A DNA stretch of 64,000 bases. It comes from Arthrobacter zhaoxinii. Lineage in GTDB: Bacteria; Actinomycetota; Actinomycetes; Actinomycetales; Micrococcaceae. The notes under the pieces are model-generated. The model ran no database searches, was not told where the DNA came from, and saw only the letters and a program-made list of their open reading frames with translations. A program made the translations under genes and the position numbers. The stretch covers positions 1-64,000 of the forward strand of contig NZ_JANFLT010000007.1 of assembly GCF_024385505.1 (NCBI RefSeq), written 5' to 3'. This document shows, piece after piece, positions 1 through 10,977 of the stretch (its first letter is position 1; each line of letters opens with the position of its first letter).

Positions 1-34
1 GTTCATCCTGAGCCAGGATCAAACTCTCCGTAAA
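1..34 (-). rRNA. 16S rRNA, 5' end only
   Basis: Read on the minus strand, this is the conserved 5' end of bacterial 16S rRNA, including the AGAGTTTGATCCTGGCTCAG primer site. Only the first bases are in the window; the gene continues to the left. The exact mature 5' end, about position 34, is estimated by similarity. Confidence 0.95.
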
Positions 35-199
35 TGTGTTACAGACACAGACCGGGGACCAAGGAAAATTGGTCGACCGCCCTGCACTAAATTCGAAACC
101 GGCTAAAAAAACCGTCCCAATACCCACGGGGTGGGCGGAAACGGCCTGTTCAACCAATCAATATAAATAAATTGGTATCAATAAACTTGGCACACTATT

Positions 200-212
200 G
201 AGTTCTCAAACA
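200..212 (-). promoter_or_regulatory. rRNA leader boxA-like antitermination element
   Basis: The minus strand reads TGTTTGAGAACTC, the element found in actinobacterial rRNA leaders upstream of 16S and taken as the boxA/Nus antitermination signal. It lies between the rrn promoter and 16S. The surrounding leader (35-285) is AT-richer than the rest of the window and has no gene. Confidence 0.65.
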
Positions 213-285
213 ACAGACTGCTTCCGGCACCGGCAGGCGATCCTCAAGGGGATCAAGCTCTGCGTCGCTCCGGAGCAACTTTTCT

Positions 286-315
286 ATCTTAGCCACGCTG
301 TCCTGTGGGTGTCAA
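286..315 (-). promoter_or_regulatory. rrn promoter
   Basis: On the minus strand a perfect -35 TTGACA (310-315) is separated by 18 bp from TAAGAT (286-291). Transcription would start near 278 and give a leader of about 240 nt before 16S. The segment 316-486 upstream has only a weak second candidate (TAGAGT at 451-456) that I do not call. Confidence 0.85.
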
Positions 316-486
316 ACCGGCCGTTTGTCCTTCCGGCGAACCGGTGGGAACCGAAGTTCCCGGACTCACGACTGTTGGTTGAAACCCGAGGGATCCGGCC
401 TCCTGGATCAAAGTCCAGGATCGCGATTCCCTCGATCAGCGCGGGTATTAACTCTAGCACGGTTTTCGGGGACTGCGCATACACGT

Positions 487-520
487 GCGGCCCGGACTCC
501 CCTGCGGGTGTCCGGGCCGC
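487..520 (-). terminator. stem-loop terminator after glgB
   Basis: An 11-bp GC stem (487-497 with 510-520), with a few further pairs around a CTGC loop, lies just past the glgB stop. There is no U-run, as is common for actinobacterial terminators. It would separate the glg operon from the co-directional rrn promoter. Confidence 0.6.
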
Positions 521-529
521 CAACTGCAC

Positions 530-3500
530 CTACGGCTTGGGGACCAGGTACAGCACGCCCAGCGGCGGAACCGTGAGCGTGGCCGAGGCGGGCTGGCCGT
601 TGCAGGCACCCTCTACGGCCTGGACAACCCCCATGTTCCCGACGCCGGATCCGCCGAACTCGGCGGCGTCGGTGTTCAGTGCTTCCACCCATTCACCGGC
701 CCACGGCATACCCAGCCGGAAATCCTGGCGCGGGGCGCCGGCGAAGTTCGCAATGCACACCACCGGATTGCCCTGGTGGTCCCAGCGGATGAAGGAGAGG
801 ACGTTGAGTGCGCCGTCGTTCTCATTGATCCATTGGAAGCCTGCGGGCTCGTTGTCGCGGGCGGACAGAGCCGGCGTGCTGCGGTAGATCTCGTTGAGCT
901 GCTTGACCATCAGCTGGACACCCTTATGCTGCGGGGTATCGGTCAGGTACCAATCCAGTCCGTACTGCTCGGACCACTCCGCTTCCTGGCCGAATTCGGT
1001 GCCCATGAAGATGAGCTGCTTGCCCGGGTGTGCCCACTGGAAGGCCAGGTAGGCACGCAGGTTGGCCAGCTGCTGCCACCGGTCACCGGGCATCTTGCGC
1101 AGCAGGGAGCCCTTGCCATGCACTACTTCGTCATGGCTGATCGGCAGCAGGAAGTTCTCCGTGTACGCGTAGACCAGGGAGAAGGTCAGCTGGGCGTGGT
1201 GGTACACGCGGTTGATCGGGTCTTCGGACATGTACTGGAGGGTGTCGTGCATCCAGCCCATGTTCCACTTGAGCCCGAAGCCGAGGCCGCCGGAGCTGGT
1301 GGGACGGGTGACGCCCGGGAAGGCGGTGGATTCCTCGGCGATCATCACGATGCCGGGCACCCGCTTGTAGGCAGTCGCGTTGACTTCCTGCAGGAAGGAG
1401 ATCGCCTCGAGGTTCTCCCGGCCGCCGTAGATGTTGGGCGTCCACTGGCCTTCCGGACGCGAGTAGTCCAGGTACAGCATCGATGCCACGGCATCCACGC
1501 GGAGCCCGTCGACGTGGAATTCTTCCAGCCAGTAAATCGCGTTGGCCACGAGGAAGTTCCGCACTTCACGGCGGCCGAAGTCGAAGACCAGCGTTCCCCA
1601 GTCGAGCTGCTCCCCGCGGAACGGGTCGCCGTGCTCATAGAGGGTCTGCCCGTCGAAGTTCGCCAGCGCCCACGGGTCCTTCGGGAAGTGGGCCGGAACC
1701 CAGTCCAGAATGACGCCGATGCCGGCCTGGTGCAGCCGGTCCACTAGGTAGCGGAATTCGTCCGGATGCCCGAACCGCGCGGTGGGGGCGAAGTAGGAGG
1801 TGACCTGGTAACCCCAGGACCCGCCGAACGGATGTTCGGCTACGGGCATCAGTTCGACGTGGGTGAAGCCCTGCCACTGCACGTACTCGGCCAGCTGATC
1901 TGCCATTTCGCGGTAGTTCAGTCCAAGCCGCCAGGATCCCAGATGGACCTCGTACACGCTCATGGGCGAGTTGTGCGGATCCCGTGCGGCCCGGGTTTCC
2001 ATCCATTCGGCGTCGCCGAATTCGTAGGTTGACTCGACCACGCGTGAGCCGGTCAGCGGCGGCACCTCGGTGCCCTTGGCCATCGGGTCGGCCTTCTCCC
2101 GCCAGACACTGTCGCTGCCCAGGATTTCGTACTTATAGCGGGCACCGGGTTCGACGCCGGGAACGAAGATTTCCCAGACGCCGGAGCTGCCGAGGGAGCG
2201 CATCGCGTTGATGATGCCGTTCCAGCCGTTGAAATCTCCCTTGACGCGCACCGCGCGGGCATTGGGAGCCCAGACGGCGAAACTGACGCCGGAAATGTCG
2301 CCCAGCACCGAGTCGTAATGGTGCAGGTTCGCGCCCAGGACCGTCCACAGGTTTTCGTGCCGGCCCTCACCGATCAGGTGCAGGTCCACGTCGCCGAGGG
2401 AGGGAAGGAAGCGGTACGGATCATCGAAGAGCTGGGGCTCCCCGTCGTCGTACGTCACCTCCACGCGGTAGTCCGGAACGGCGCCCGCAGTCTGAGCGGG
2501 CAGGGTGCCCACCCAGATGCCGTTGTACTCGTGCTGCAGCGGTACACGGTTCCCGGAGGTCACCGCCACGACTTCGCGTGCCAGCGGGCGGAGGGTCCGA
2601 ATGGTCACGACGGTTCCGGACTCATCCAGATGTGCGCCAAGGACCGCGTGGGGCTGGTAGTAACTGCCCTCGGAAACGGCCTGGAGCACGTCCTCGGAAA
2701 CGGGGATGGGCTCGGTGGAGACGGGAACGTCGGGCACCTCGGGCTCTGCGGTAGCGGATGTGGACCGCGTCTTGCGTGGCTTATTCACTGTGCTCTCTTC
2801 CTGGCTCTCGTCCGCGCGTGCTGCGTTTTCGGCCTGCGCCAGAATGTTGCGGACGGCCGTGGCCGGCACGCTGATCCAGCGGGGGCGGTTCCGCATCTCG
2901 TAGACAACTTCGTACAGCGCCTTGTCCAGCCACAGGGCCAGGAACAGGGGGTCGCTGCGGTTAATGGTGGTGCCGGTTTCCTTCTCGTAACCGCGAAGGA
3001 AGGCGTCTGACGCTGCCGTTGCCCACCGGTGGGCGGACTCGTTGCGCTCCTGCACGGATTCGGCCGCTTCGCCGGTACCCTCGGCGCCGTCGATCAGGGC
3101 GACGCCGGCGGCGTAGTCGATGGAGCGCAGCATGCCCACGACGTCGCGCAGCGGCGCATCCGGCACGCTCCGTTCCGCGGCCGGCCGCAGCGGCTCGCCC
3201 TCGAAGTCAAGGACGATCCAGCCCCGTTCCGGAACGCGCAGGACCTGGCCGAGGTGGTAGTCCGCGTGGATGCGCTGCAGGTTGGGCAGCGTCTGGAGGT
3301 TGCGAACCTGCTCCAGCAGGTACTCCACGGCATCATCGAAAGGCCCGACGACGACGCCCGCTTCCGCCCAGGCCCACCGGATCCGGGAGCTGAGGGACTC
3401 AAGGAACTCTGCACGTTCCGCAGCGCTGGGAGGCCGGCTGCCGAACGCAGCCGCCAGCTGCTGGTGGATGCGGCCGGTGGCGGCACCGAGCTCTTCGGCC

Positions 3501-4255
3501 TCCGCAGTGAAATTCCGTCCGGCAAGCGCGGCCGAGGACGCGGTCCGCCAGGCGTCTTCGCTGCCCGGGAAGAATTCCCGCAGCACGGACAGGTGTCCGG
3601 TCAGCAGGGTCTCCCCGGACTCGTCCGCAGGATCCGTCCAGGAGCCGGTCACCCAGCCGTAGGTCGCCGGAACGTCCACCGACCCTACTTCGGTCAGCCG
3701 TGCGCTGACCTCCACGTCCGGGCTCTCGCCGGCAGCCACCACGCGGTAGAACTTCACGATCAGCGGTGCCTCCGGGGCCTGCACAACCACGGAGGTGTTG
3801 GACTGTTCGCCCTTCAGGGCCTTGGTGGGCAGCGGCGCCCGGAACGGCCCCCAATCGGCGAAGCCGTCCTGGGCAAAACCGTGCGTGTGCCCGTCCAGGG
3901 ACGAAGCCTGGGACCGCATCAGCTCCAGCCACGCGGTGACGAAGACCGGGTCGGCCGTGGCGTCGTAGAGCCACCGCTCCCCCAGGTCCTCATGCTGGGC
4001 ACGGCCCAGCAGCGAGTCCTCCAGCTCGGGCGCCGGGACCCTCCGGTAGCTCACCGGAACGCTGATGACGTCCCGGCGGTCGCCGGAGACGACGGCAATG
4101 AGGTGGACTTCCAGCCCGACCTCGCCGGCGGGATCCTCAAGCCTGATGCCGCCGACCCTGTCCAGCAGGACTTCGCGGCCTTTTGCGGGGAACCAGCGTT
4201 GTTCGGGCAGCCAGGAGGTCAGGATTTCGGGCAGGGACGGTGTCAGCGGGCTCAT
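530..4255 (-). CDS. glgB: maltokinase-branching enzyme fusion (Mak-GlgB)
   Basis: This is one 1241-residue frame with two enzymes of the GlgE pathway. Residues 1-489 are maltokinase (Pep2/Mak), which makes maltose-1-phosphate from maltose and ATP; the kinase loop [10 protein letters not shown] (from 329) and DFEGEP (350-355) are visible. Residues from about 490 are glycogen branching enzyme GlgB: the N-terminal carbohydrate-binding module, then the GH13 core with nucleophile D921 in GLRVDAV, acid E974 in IAEES and HDE at 1041-1043. The start overlaps the treS stop (ATGA). No stop lies between the modules, but a GTG with a ribosome-binding site at codon 490 could also yield a separate 752-residue GlgB. 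Mycobacterium tuberculosis has the two as separate proteins. Confidence 0.93.
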   Translation of the reverse strand: MSPLTPSLPEILTSWLPEQRWFPAKGREVLLDRVGGIRLEDPAGEVGLEVHLIAVVSGDRRDVISVPVSYRRVPAPELEDSLLGRAQHEDLGERWLYDATADPVFVTAWLELMRSQASSLDGHTHGFAQDGFADWGPFRAPLPTKALKGEQSNTSVVVQAPEAPLIVKFYRVVAAGESPDVEVSARLTEVGSVDVPATYGWVTGSWTDPADESGETLLTGHLSVLREFFPGSEDAWRTASSAALAGRNFTAEAEELGAATGRIHQQLAAAFGSRPPSAAERAEFLESLSSRIRWAWAEAGVVVGPFDDAVEYLLEQVRNLQTLPNLQRIHADYHLGQVLRVPERGWIVLDFEGEPLRPAAERSVPDAPLRDVVGMLRSIDYAAGVALIDGAEGTGEAAESVQERNESAHRWATAASDAFLRGYEKETGTTINRSDPLFLALWLDKALYEVVYEMRNRPRWISVPATAVRNILAQAENAARADESQEESTVNKPRKTRSTSATAEPEVPDVPVSTEPIPVSEDVLQAVSEGSYYQPHAVLGAHLDESGTVVTIRTLRPLAREVVAVTSGNRVPLQHEYNGIWVGTLPAQTAGAVPDYRVEVTYDDGEPQLFDDPYRFLPSLGDVDLHLIGEGRHENLWTVLGANLHHYDSVLGDISGVSFAVWAPNARAVRVKGDFNGWNGIINAMRSLGSSGVWEIFVPGVEPGARYKYEILGSDSVWREKADPMAKGTEVPPLTGSRVVESTYEFGDAEWMETRAARDPHNSPMSVYEVHLGSWRLGLNYREMADQLAEYVQWQGFTHVELMPVAEHPFGGSWGYQVTSYFAPTARFGHPDEFRYLVDRLHQAGIGVILDWVPAHFPKDPWALANFDGQTLYEHGDPFRGEQLDWGTLVFDFGRREVRNFLVANAIYWLEEFHVDGLRVDAVASMLYLDYSRPEGQWTPNIYGGRENLEAISFLQEVNATAYKRVPGIVMIAEESTAFPGVTRPTSSGGLGFGLKWNMGWMHDTLQYMSEDPINRVYHHAQLTFSLVYAYTENFLLPISHDEVVHGKGSLLRKMPGDRWQQLANLRAYLAFQWAHPGKQLIFMGTEFGQEAEWSEQYGLDWYLTDTPQHKGVQLMVKQLNEIYRSTPALSARDNEPAGFQWINENDGALNVLSFIRWDHQGNPVVCIANFAGAPRQDFRLGMPWAGEWVEALNTDAAEFGGSGVGNMGVVQAVEGACNGQPASATLTVPPLGVLYLVPKP
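2786..2802 (-). promoter_or_regulatory. internal start site for GlgB within the fused frame
   Basis: On the minus strand AGGAAGAG (2795-2802) precedes GTG (2786-2788) by 6 nt, in frame with the fusion and exactly where a stand-alone GlgB would begin (VNKPRKTRS). The following stretch is a low-complexity linker. The site suggests either recent fusion by loss of the mak stop codon or dual products. Confidence 0.5.
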
Positions 4256-6021
4256 CTCCGTGCCGCCTCCGAGATCGGAATCACGGGAATGGCTTCGGTC
4301 TGCGGCGAGGACGTGTCGGACTTCGCCGACCGCAGGCGCAGCCAGTAGAAGTCGTGGCTGCCCAGGGTCAGCGTCAGGGCACCGTCTTCTCCGATGGTCG
4401 GGAAGAGCGTGCCGCCGAAAGCGTCCCGCAGTCCGCGGTTGGCGAACTCCGGCAGCTTCATGGACGCGGAGATGGGGTGCTGGGAGAGGTTGAAGATGCA
4501 CAGCACTGTCTCGCCCACCTCGCCCTCCGGGTTGTTGTCCGGCAGCTCGCGCACAAAGGCCAGGGCGGCCTCGGCATCGGTCGGCACGTTGCGGTAGGAA
4601 CCCAGGCCGAAGGCCGGGTGGGCGCGGCGGACCATGATCATCTGCCGGATCCAGTGCAGCAGCGAACTCGAGCTCGCGAGCTGGGCTTCCACGTTGACGT
4701 GGTTGTAGTGGTACACCAGCGACTGCACCACCGGCAGGTACAGCTTGCCGGGATCGGCGGTGGAGAACCCGGCGTTGCGGTCCGGATTCCACTGCATGGG
4801 CGTACGGGAGGAATCGCGGTCTTCCAGCCAGATGTTGTCCCCCATGCCCAGCTCATCGCCGTAGTACAGGAACGGGCTGCCCGGCAGGGCCAGCAGCATC
4901 GCATGGATCAGTTCGATTTCCGACCGCGAATTGTCCAGCAGCGGAGCCAGCCGGCGGCGGATGCCGATGTTGGCCCGCATGCGGGAATCCGGGGCGTACC
5001 AGCCGAGCATGGCCTGGCGCTCTTCATTGGTGACCATTTCCAGCGTCAGCTCGTCATGGTTGCGCAGGAAGGTGCCCCACTGGGCGCCGGCCGGGATTGC
5101 AGGCGTCTCTTCCATGGTCTGGATGATCGGCGCGGCCTTCTGGTCCCTCAGCGCGTAGAACAGGCGCGGCATGATCGGGAAGTGGAAGCACATGTGGCAT
5201 TCGTCGCCGGTTTCGTCGCCGAAGTACTCCACGACTTCGTGCGGCATCTGGTTTGCCTCGGCGATGATGACGCGGCCCGGGTAGTTCTCGTCGACCATGG
5301 TGCGCAGGTCCTTGAGGAACCGGTGCGTGGCCGGCAGGTTTTCACAGTTCGTGCCGTCCTCTTCGAAGAGGTACGGGATGGCGTCGGCCCGGAAGCCGTC
5401 GATGCCCTGGTCCAGCCAGAAGCGGACGACGTCGAAGATCGCCTCGATGACCTTGGGGTTCTCGAAGTTCAGGTCCGGCTGGTGGCTGAAGAACCGGTGC
5501 CAGAAGAACTGCCGGCGGACCGGGTCGAAGGTCCAGTTCGATTCCTCGGTGTCCACGAAGATGATCCGGGCGTCTTCATACTTCTCATCCGTGTCGGACC
5601 AGACGTAGAAGTCTCCGTAGGGGCCGTCCGGGTCGCTGCGGGACTCTTCGAACCACGGGTGCTTGTCCGAGGTGTGGTTCAGCGGAAGGTCGATGATGAC
5701 GCGCAGGCCGCGGGCGTGTGCTTCGGCAACCAGGCGCTTGAAGTCGCTGATGGTGCCGAATTCGTCGAGGACATCGTAGTAGTCGGAAATGTCATAACCG
5801 CCGTCGCGCAGGGGCGACTTGAAGAACGGCGGCAGCCACAGGCAGTCGATGCCCAGCCACTGCAGGTAGTCCAGCTTTTCGATCAGGCCGCTGAAGTCGC
5901 CTGATCCGTCCCCGTTGGCGTCGGCGAAGCCGCGGACCAGGACCTCGTAGAAAACGGCTTTGCGGTACCAATGCGGGTCATTGGTCAAGCCGGGAGCATG
6001 CAGTTGAAACGGGTTGGGCAC
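4252..6021 (-). CDS. treS: trehalose synthase / maltose isomerase TreS
   Basis: This 589-residue GH13 enzyme interconverts maltose and trehalose, so it supplies maltose to maltokinase. The TreS-type N-terminus is present, with nucleophile D213 in GFRADAI, acid/base E255 in IIAEAN and NHDE at 321-324. The GTG start at 6021 shares one base with the glgE stop and is preceded by GAGGAAC; the stop overlaps the maltokinase ATG. This is tight translational coupling in the order glgE-treS-mak-glgB. No maltokinase domain is fused to its own C-terminus, unlike some TreS proteins; that domain is on GlgB instead. Confidence 0.95.
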   Translation of the reverse strand: MPNPFQLHAPGLTNDPHWYRKAVFYEVLVRGFADANGDGSGDFSGLIEKLDYLQWLGIDCLWLPPFFKSPLRDGGYDISDYYDVLDEFGTISDFKRLVAEAHARGLRVIIDLPLNHTSDKHPWFEESRSDPDGPYGDFYVWSDTDEKYEDARIIFVDTEESNWTFDPVRRQFFWHRFFSHQPDLNFENPKVIEAIFDVVRFWLDQGIDGFRADAIPYLFEEDGTNCENLPATHRFLKDLRTMVDENYPGRVIIAEANQMPHEVVEYFGDETGDECHMCFHFPIMPRLFYALRDQKAAPIIQTMEETPAIPAGAQWGTFLRNHDELTLEMVTNEERQAMLGWYAPDSRMRANIGIRRRLAPLLDNSRSEIELIHAMLLALPGSPFLYYGDELGMGDNIWLEDRDSSRTPMQWNPDRNAGFSTADPGKLYLPVVQSLVYHYNHVNVEAQLASSSSLLHWIRQMIMVRRAHPAFGLGSYRNVPTDAEAALAFVRELPDNNPEGEVGETVLCIFNLSQHPISASMKLPEFANRGLRDAFGGTLFPTIGEDGALTLTLGSHDFYWLRLRSAKSDTSSPQTEAIPVIPISEAARR

Positions 6022-8072
6022 TAGGAGTTCCTCCGAACTGACAGGATGTGCGCGGGTTCAAAGTGGGCGTCCAGACGGACGTAGTTGTGGGCTCCCCAGC
6101 GCCAGCTCTGGCCGCTGATGAGGTCATCCACCCAGAAGGTGCCGTCTTCGTTCAGATCCTGCGGGGCGAGGTGAAGCGCATCGAGGTCGAGCGTGACAGT
6201 GGATTCGCGGGCGCTGTGGGGATCCACGTTAACCACAATAATGAGTGTGTCCTTGCTGGACGGATCGCCGGGGCGGGTCTGTTTGTGCTTGGAGTAGACC
6301 ACTGTGGACTCGTCGGTACTGGAGTGCACCGTGAGGTTTTCGAGGTCCCCCAAAGCGGGATGGTTCCGGCGGATTTCATTCAGCCGGGTGATATAGGGGG
6401 CGAGACTGCGGCCTTCTGCTTCCGCTGCGGCGAAGTCCCGCTGCTTGTACTCGAACTTTTCGTTGTCGATGTACTCTTCGGCGCCAGGCCGGGCTACGTG
6501 CTCGAACAGCTCGTAGCCGGCGTAGACACCCCAGAGCGGGCTGCCGGTGGCAGCCAGTACGGCCCGGATCTTGAAGGCACCGGGACCGCCGAACTGCAGG
6601 AATTCGGTGAGGATGTCCGGGGTATTGACGAAGAAGTTCGGGCGGAAGAACGCCGAGGACTCATGGGAGACCTCGGTGAAGTACTCCTCGATCTCCTCGC
6701 GGGTGTTCCGCCAGGTGAAGTAGCTGTAGGACTGCTGGAACCCTGCCTTGGCGAGGGCATGCATCATGGGCGGGCGCGTGAACGCCTCGGCCAGGAAGAT
6801 GACGTCCGGGTGCTCTTCGTTAACCGTGCCGATCAACCATTCCCAGAACCGCAGCGGTTTGGTGTGCGGGTTGTCCACCCGGAAGATGCGGACGCCGTGG
6901 CTGATCCACAGGCGCACAATGCGCAGGATCTCCTGCGACAGGCCTTCATAGTCATTGTCGAAGTTCAGGGGGTAGATGTCCTGGTACTTCTTCGGCGGGT
7001 TCTCGGCGTAGGCGATGGTGCCGTCAACACGCGTGGTGAACCATTCCGGGTGGCTGGTCACCCAGGGATGGTCCGGGGAGGCCTGCAGGGCCAGGTCGAT
7101 GGCGACCTCCAGGCCCAGGCCCCGGGCACTGTCGACGAACGCGTCAAAGTCCTCGAACGTCCCCAGATCGGGGTGGATGGCGTCGTGTCCGCCTTCGGCC
7201 GCTCCGATGGCCCAGGGGGAGCCGGGATCCTGCGGACCGGCGACCAGGGTGTTGTTCGGACCCTTGCGGTGCGTGGTGCCGATCGGATGGATGGGCGGCA
7301 GGTAGATAACGTCGAACTGCATGTCCGCCACGCGCTGCAGGCTCCGGGCAGCGGTCCGGAACGTTCCGGAGGTCCACTCGCGGGTGGAGGGGTTCAATTC
7401 GGCACCCTCGGAGCGCGGGAAGAATTCGTACCAGGCGCCGCGGCCTGCCAGCTCCCGCTCTACGAGGAGGGGGAAGCGGTCCGAGCTGGTGACCAGGTCA
7501 CGGATCGGATCGCGGTCCAGGATGGCCGTCACGGCTTCGGTGCCGGCGGCAGCGAGGCGCTCCTCCACCGGGAGGCCGGTGTCTGCGAGCGCTGCTGCGG
7601 CGGCGCGGAAGACCTCGGCGTCGGCTCCGCTGCGTTCGGCGGCTGCGAAGCTGAAGAGCTGGTGGCCTTCGGTGAGCATCAGTTCGACGTCGACGCCGGC
7701 GGCAATCTTCACTTCTGCGTTGTGGTGCCAGGTGGCGTAGACGTCGGCCCACCCCTCCACGGCGAAGCTCCAGTGGCCCGTCCCAACAGGACGCAGCATG
7801 CCTTCCCACCGGTCGAGTCCCAGACCCACCGGGTGCATCCGGCTGCGGGCGACGACGGCGCCCTCCGGGTCGTAGAGAACGGCACTGGCCCCTACCAGGT
7901 CATGTCCCTCGCGGAACACTGTGGCCCCGATGACGAGGTCCTCTCCGGGTACGGCTTTCGCGGGGAATCTCCCGTACTCCACTACGGGGGAAACGTTGGT
8001 GATGGGGATCCGGCCAAACCGGAGATCCTTCGAGGGCAGGTCTTCTGGTGTCAACGCGCTGGATGTGGTCAC
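6021..8072 (-). CDS. glgE: alpha-1,4-glucan:maltose-1-phosphate maltosyltransferase GlgE
   Basis: This 683-residue GH13_3 enzyme extends alpha-1,4-glucans with maltose-1-phosphate. It has an N-terminal beta domain, the motif WYEFFPRS, the nucleophile D400 in IFRVDNPHTKP and acid/base E429 in FLAEAFTRP. It is first in the glgE-treS-mak-glgB operon and divergent from glgP. The start is GTG at 8072, with TAACGT ending 7 nt upstream, so the mRNA is probably leaderless. Trehalose or maltose is thus channelled by TreS, Mak, GlgE and GlgB into branched glucan. Confidence 0.96.
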   Translation of the reverse strand: MTTSSALTPEDLPSKDLRFGRIPITNVSPVVEYGRFPAKAVPGEDLVIGATVFREGHDLVGASAVLYDPEGAVVARSRMHPVGLGLDRWEGMLRPVGTGHWSFAVEGWADVYATWHHNAEVKIAAGVDVELMLTEGHQLFSFAAAERSGADAEVFRAAAAALADTGLPVEERLAAAGTEAVTAILDRDPIRDLVTSSDRFPLLVERELAGRGAWYEFFPRSEGAELNPSTREWTSGTFRTAARSLQRVADMQFDVIYLPPIHPIGTTHRKGPNNTLVAGPQDPGSPWAIGAAEGGHDAIHPDLGTFEDFDAFVDSARGLGLEVAIDLALQASPDHPWVTSHPEWFTTRVDGTIAYAENPPKKYQDIYPLNFDNDYEGLSQEILRIVRLWISHGVRIFRVDNPHTKPLRFWEWLIGTVNEEHPDVIFLAEAFTRPPMMHALAKAGFQQSYSYFTWRNTREEIEEYFTEVSHESSAFFRPNFFVNTPDILTEFLQFGGPGAFKIRAVLAATGSPLWGVYAGYELFEHVARPGAEEYIDNEKFEYKQRDFAAAEAEGRSLAPYITRLNEIRRNHPALGDLENLTVHSSTDESTVVYSKHKQTRPGDPSSKDTLIIVVNVDPHSARESTVTLDLDALHLAPQDLNEDGTFWVDDLISGQSWRWGAHNYVRLDAHFEPAHILSVRRNS

Positions 8073-8079
8073 AGACTAG

Positions 8080-8109
8080 ACGTTATCGAGAATTTGGGCA
8101 GAATGCTAA
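8080..8109 (-). promoter_or_regulatory. glgE operon promoter (leaderless)
   Basis: On the minus strand -10 TAACGT (8080-8085) lies 7 nt from the GTG start of glgE, with TTAGCA (8104-8109) 18 bp further upstream as a 4/6 -35. The arrangement fits the actinobacterial leaderless pattern. Confidence 0.55.
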
Positions 8110-8227
8110 GGCAACGTACTTTTACGGAATCACCTCCGACCGGCCACTGTTTGGCCGGGTTTTCAAGATGCCCGATATTTACTCGGGTAATTGTCCGTCA
8201 TTTCGGTTTCTGAGCCGTCAAGTGCGC

Positions 8228-8233
8228 TAGCGT
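8228..8233 (+). promoter_or_regulatory. glgP -10 element (leaderless)
   Basis: TAGCGT lies 7 nt before the GTG at 8241, which is also the start matching the family N-terminus (KAIRRFTV). No good -35 is visible. The 8073-8227 spacer also has a short inverted repeat (CCCGA-N7-TCGGG, 8171-8187) that could be an operator. Confidence 0.5.
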
Positions 8234-8240
8234 GACCGGG

Positions 8241-10865
8241 GTGAAGGCAATCCGTAGATTTACCGTCCGTACTGTCCTCCCGTCCAGCATTGCCCCTTTG
8301 GGCCGGCTGGCATCGAACCTCCGGTGGTCGTGGCATCAGCCCACACTCAGGTTGTTTGAGAGCCTGGATCCCGAGGCCTGGCGGGCCAGCGGCGGTGACC
8401 CGGTGAAGCTCCTGGGCACCGTAAGCCGGGAGAAGCTCGAGAGCATTGCACAGGATGAGCACCTGGTCTCGGTGATCTCCGATCTGGGCGCCGATTTGGA
8501 CAGATACCTCAACGAACCACGCTGGTACCAGGGACTGGGTGAAGACGCCCCTACGTCGATTGCCTACTTCTCCCCCGAGTACGGCATCAGCGCCGTGCTG
8601 CCGCAGTACTCCGGCGGTTTGGGCATCCTCGCCGGTGACCATTTGAAAGCAGCTTCCGACCTCGGCGTACCCCTCGTGGCCGTGGGGCTGCTGTACAAGG
8701 CCGGCTACTTCAAGCAGGCCCTTTCCCGCGACGGGTGGCAGCTGGAGACCTACCCCGTGCTGGACCCCAACGGCCTGCCGCTGACCCTGCTGCGCGAAGA
8801 AGACGGCACCCCCGCAAGAATCACCCTGCCGTTGCCGGACAACCGTCACCTTTCGGCGCAGATCTGGCGCGCCGACGTCGGACGCGTGCCCCTGCTGCTG
8901 CTGGACTCGGACGTCATCGGAAACGACGACGCCGCCCGCGGCATCACCGACCGCCTGTACGGAGGCGGCGGGGACCACAGGCTGCAGCAGGAACTGCTCC
9001 TGGGCATGGGCGGCGTCAAGGCCCTCCGTGTGCACCAGCGCCTCACCGGTGCCCCTGCAGCCGAGGTCTTCCACAGCAACGAGGGCCACGCCGGTTTCCT
9101 GGGTGTGGAGCGGATCCGCGAACTGATGGACCAGGGCATGACCTGGGAGGAAGCGCTGACCGTCTCCCGCGCCTCGACCGTCTTCACCACGCACACCCCG
9201 GTGCCGGCCGGCATTGACCGGTTCGAACAGACCCAGATCCGCCACTTCTTCACTGCCGGCCTCGCACAGTCGGTCCCCACCGACAAGATCCTGTCCCTCG
9301 GGGTGGAGAACTACGAGGGCGGAGACTCGACCAAATTCAACATGGCCGTGATGGGCCTGCGCCTGGCTCAGCGGGCCAACGGCGTGGCCAAGCTGCACGG
9401 GGAAGTGTCCCGGGAGATGTTCTCCGGCCTGTGGCCGGGCTTCGACAACTCCGAAGTTCCGATCACCTCCGTCACCAACGGCGTCCATGTCCCCACCTGG
9501 ATCGATCCGGAGGTCACTGCCCTCGCCAGCGAAAAGTTCGGCGTCGCCACCGTGCACGACCGCGACTGGGGCAGGGCCTACGAGATTGACGACAAGGACC
9601 TCTGGGACCTGCGGAGGAAGCTGCGCAGCAACCTGGTCCAGGACGTCCGGCGCCGCGTGAAGCGCGCCTGGCGCCGGCGCGGTGCATCGGATGCCGAACT
9701 CGCGTGGACGGAGAACGTGCTGGATCCGGACGTGCTGACCATCGGCTTTGCCCGCCGGGTGCCCACCTACAAGCGGCTGACCCTGATGCTGCGGGATCCG
9801 GACCGGCTCAAGGCACTGCTGCTGCACCCCACCCACCCGATCCAGGTGGTAGTGGCCGGCAAGTCCCACCCTGCCGATGAGCAGGGCAAGAAGATGATCC
9901 AGGACCTGGTGCGCTTCACCGACGACCCTGAGGTCCGGCACCGGATCGTGTTCCTGCCCAACTACGACATTGCGATGGCTCAGACCCTCTTCCCCGGATG
10001 CGATGTATGGCTGAACAATCCGCTGCGTCCGCTGGAAGCCTCGGGCACCTCCGGCATGAAGTCGGCCATCAACGGCGGGCTGAACCTCTCCATCCTCGAC
10101 GGATGGTGGGACGAGATGTACGACGGCAACAACGGATGGGCCATCCCCTCCGCCAACCCCACCAAGGGCACGCGGACGCGCGAGGTCTACAACGCGGACC
10201 AGCGGGACGACATTGAGGCAGCCGCGCTGTACGACCTGCTGGAAAATTCCGTGGGACCGATGTTCTACGGAACGGAGCCGCCGGCCGATGCCGGAGCGGC
10301 CGGACCCTCGGATCCGCCCACTGATTCGCTGCCGCACGAGTGGCTGGAAATGGTCAAGCACACGCTGGCGGATCTGGGGCCGAATGTGTCCGCCTCGCGG
10401 ATGCTCAAGGACTACGTCAACCGGCTGTACCGGCCCGCAAGCTCCTCCGGCCGGTACATGGCGGCAGACGGCTACACGGCGGCAAAGGACCTCGCCCTGT
10501 GGATCGCGAAGGTCCGGGACGGCTGGTCCACGGTGCAGGTGGAGAACGTGGATTCCGTGGGCGTCAGCGAGAACCCGCAGATCGGCGACAGCCTCACCGT
10601 CCAGGCCTACGTCTCCCTCGGGTCCCTGCGGCCGGAGGACGTCAGCGTGGAAGCTGCCTACGGCATGGTGACCGAGAACGACAAGATCAGCGAGCACCGC
10701 ATCCAGGAGCTGGCCCCCGCGGAGGATCTGGGCTCCGGACGCCACCTGTTCCGCGGGACCATCCGGATTGAGCAGGCCGGACCGTTTGGCTACACCGTCC
10801 GGGTGCTGCCGACGCATTCGGGGCTGGCGTCGAAGGCTGAACTGGGGCTCGTCGTCAACGCCTGA
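8241..10865 (+). CDS. glgP: alpha-glucan phosphorylase GlgP
   Basis: This 874-residue actinobacterial glycogen/maltodextrin phosphorylase releases glucose-1-phosphate from glucan ends using pyridoxal phosphate. The PLP lysine lies in GTSGMKSAINGG (about residue 607) and substrate motifs such as NEGHAGFL and TTHTPVPAG are present. I chose GTG 8241 over GTG 8232 because it matches the mycobacterial N-terminus and has a leaderless -10 at the right distance. It is divergent from glgE, so synthesis and breakdown of glucan could share an intergenic control region. Confidence 0.95.
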   Translation: MKAIRRFTVRTVLPSSIAPLGRLASNLRWSWHQPTLRLFESLDPEAWRASGGDPVKLLGTVSREKLESIAQDEHLVSVISDLGADLDRYLNEPRWYQGLGEDAPTSIAYFSPEYGISAVLPQYSGGLGILAGDHLKAASDLGVPLVAVGLLYKAGYFKQALSRDGWQLETYPVLDPNGLPLTLLREEDGTPARITLPLPDNRHLSAQIWRADVGRVPLLLLDSDVIGNDDAARGITDRLYGGGGDHRLQQELLLGMGGVKALRVHQRLTGAPAAEVFHSNEGHAGFLGVERIRELMDQGMTWEEALTVSRASTVFTTHTPVPAGIDRFEQTQIRHFFTAGLAQSVPTDKILSLGVENYEGGDSTKFNMAVMGLRLAQRANGVAKLHGEVSREMFSGLWPGFDNSEVPITSVTNGVHVPTWIDPEVTALASEKFGVATVHDRDWGRAYEIDDKDLWDLRRKLRSNLVQDVRRRVKRAWRRRGASDAELAWTENVLDPDVLTIGFARRVPTYKRLTLMLRDPDRLKALLLHPTHPIQVVVAGKSHPADEQGKKMIQDLVRFTDDPEVRHRIVFLPNYDIAMAQTLFPGCDVWLNNPLRPLEASGTSGMKSAINGGLNLSILDGWWDEMYDGNNGWAIPSANPTKGTRTREVYNADQRDDIEAAALYDLLENSVGPMFYGTEPPADAGAAGPSDPPTDSLPHEWLEMVKHTLADLGPNVSASRMLKDYVNRLYRPASSSGRYMAADGYTAAKDLALWIAKVRDGWSTVQVENVDSVGVSENPQIGDSLTVQAYVSLGSLRPEDVSVEAAYGMVTENDKISEHRIQELAPAEDLGSGRHLFRGTIRIEQAGPFGYTVRVLPTHSGLASKAELGLVVNA

Positions 10866-10948
10866 TCATGCTGTGCCTGCTGCATGTGGCGTAGCTGCGC
10901 CTCGTGCTCCAGGCCGCGCGCCGGGCGTTCCGGAACGGCGGCAACGAA

Positions 10949-10977
10949 AATCCCCGCTCGCAGAGCTCGCGGAGATT
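10949..10977. terminator. bidirectional terminator between glgP and glgX
   Basis: AATCCCCGC (10949-10957) pairs with GCGGAGATT (10969-10977) with one G-U pair, and A/T-rich sequence flanks both sides. glgP and glgX converge here. The rest of 10866-11152 shows no gene. Confidence 0.55.

Noticed and set aside
8163-10817. 884-codon minus-strand frame opposite glgP
   Set aside because: Antisense shadow; glgP has all catalytic motifs on the plus strand.
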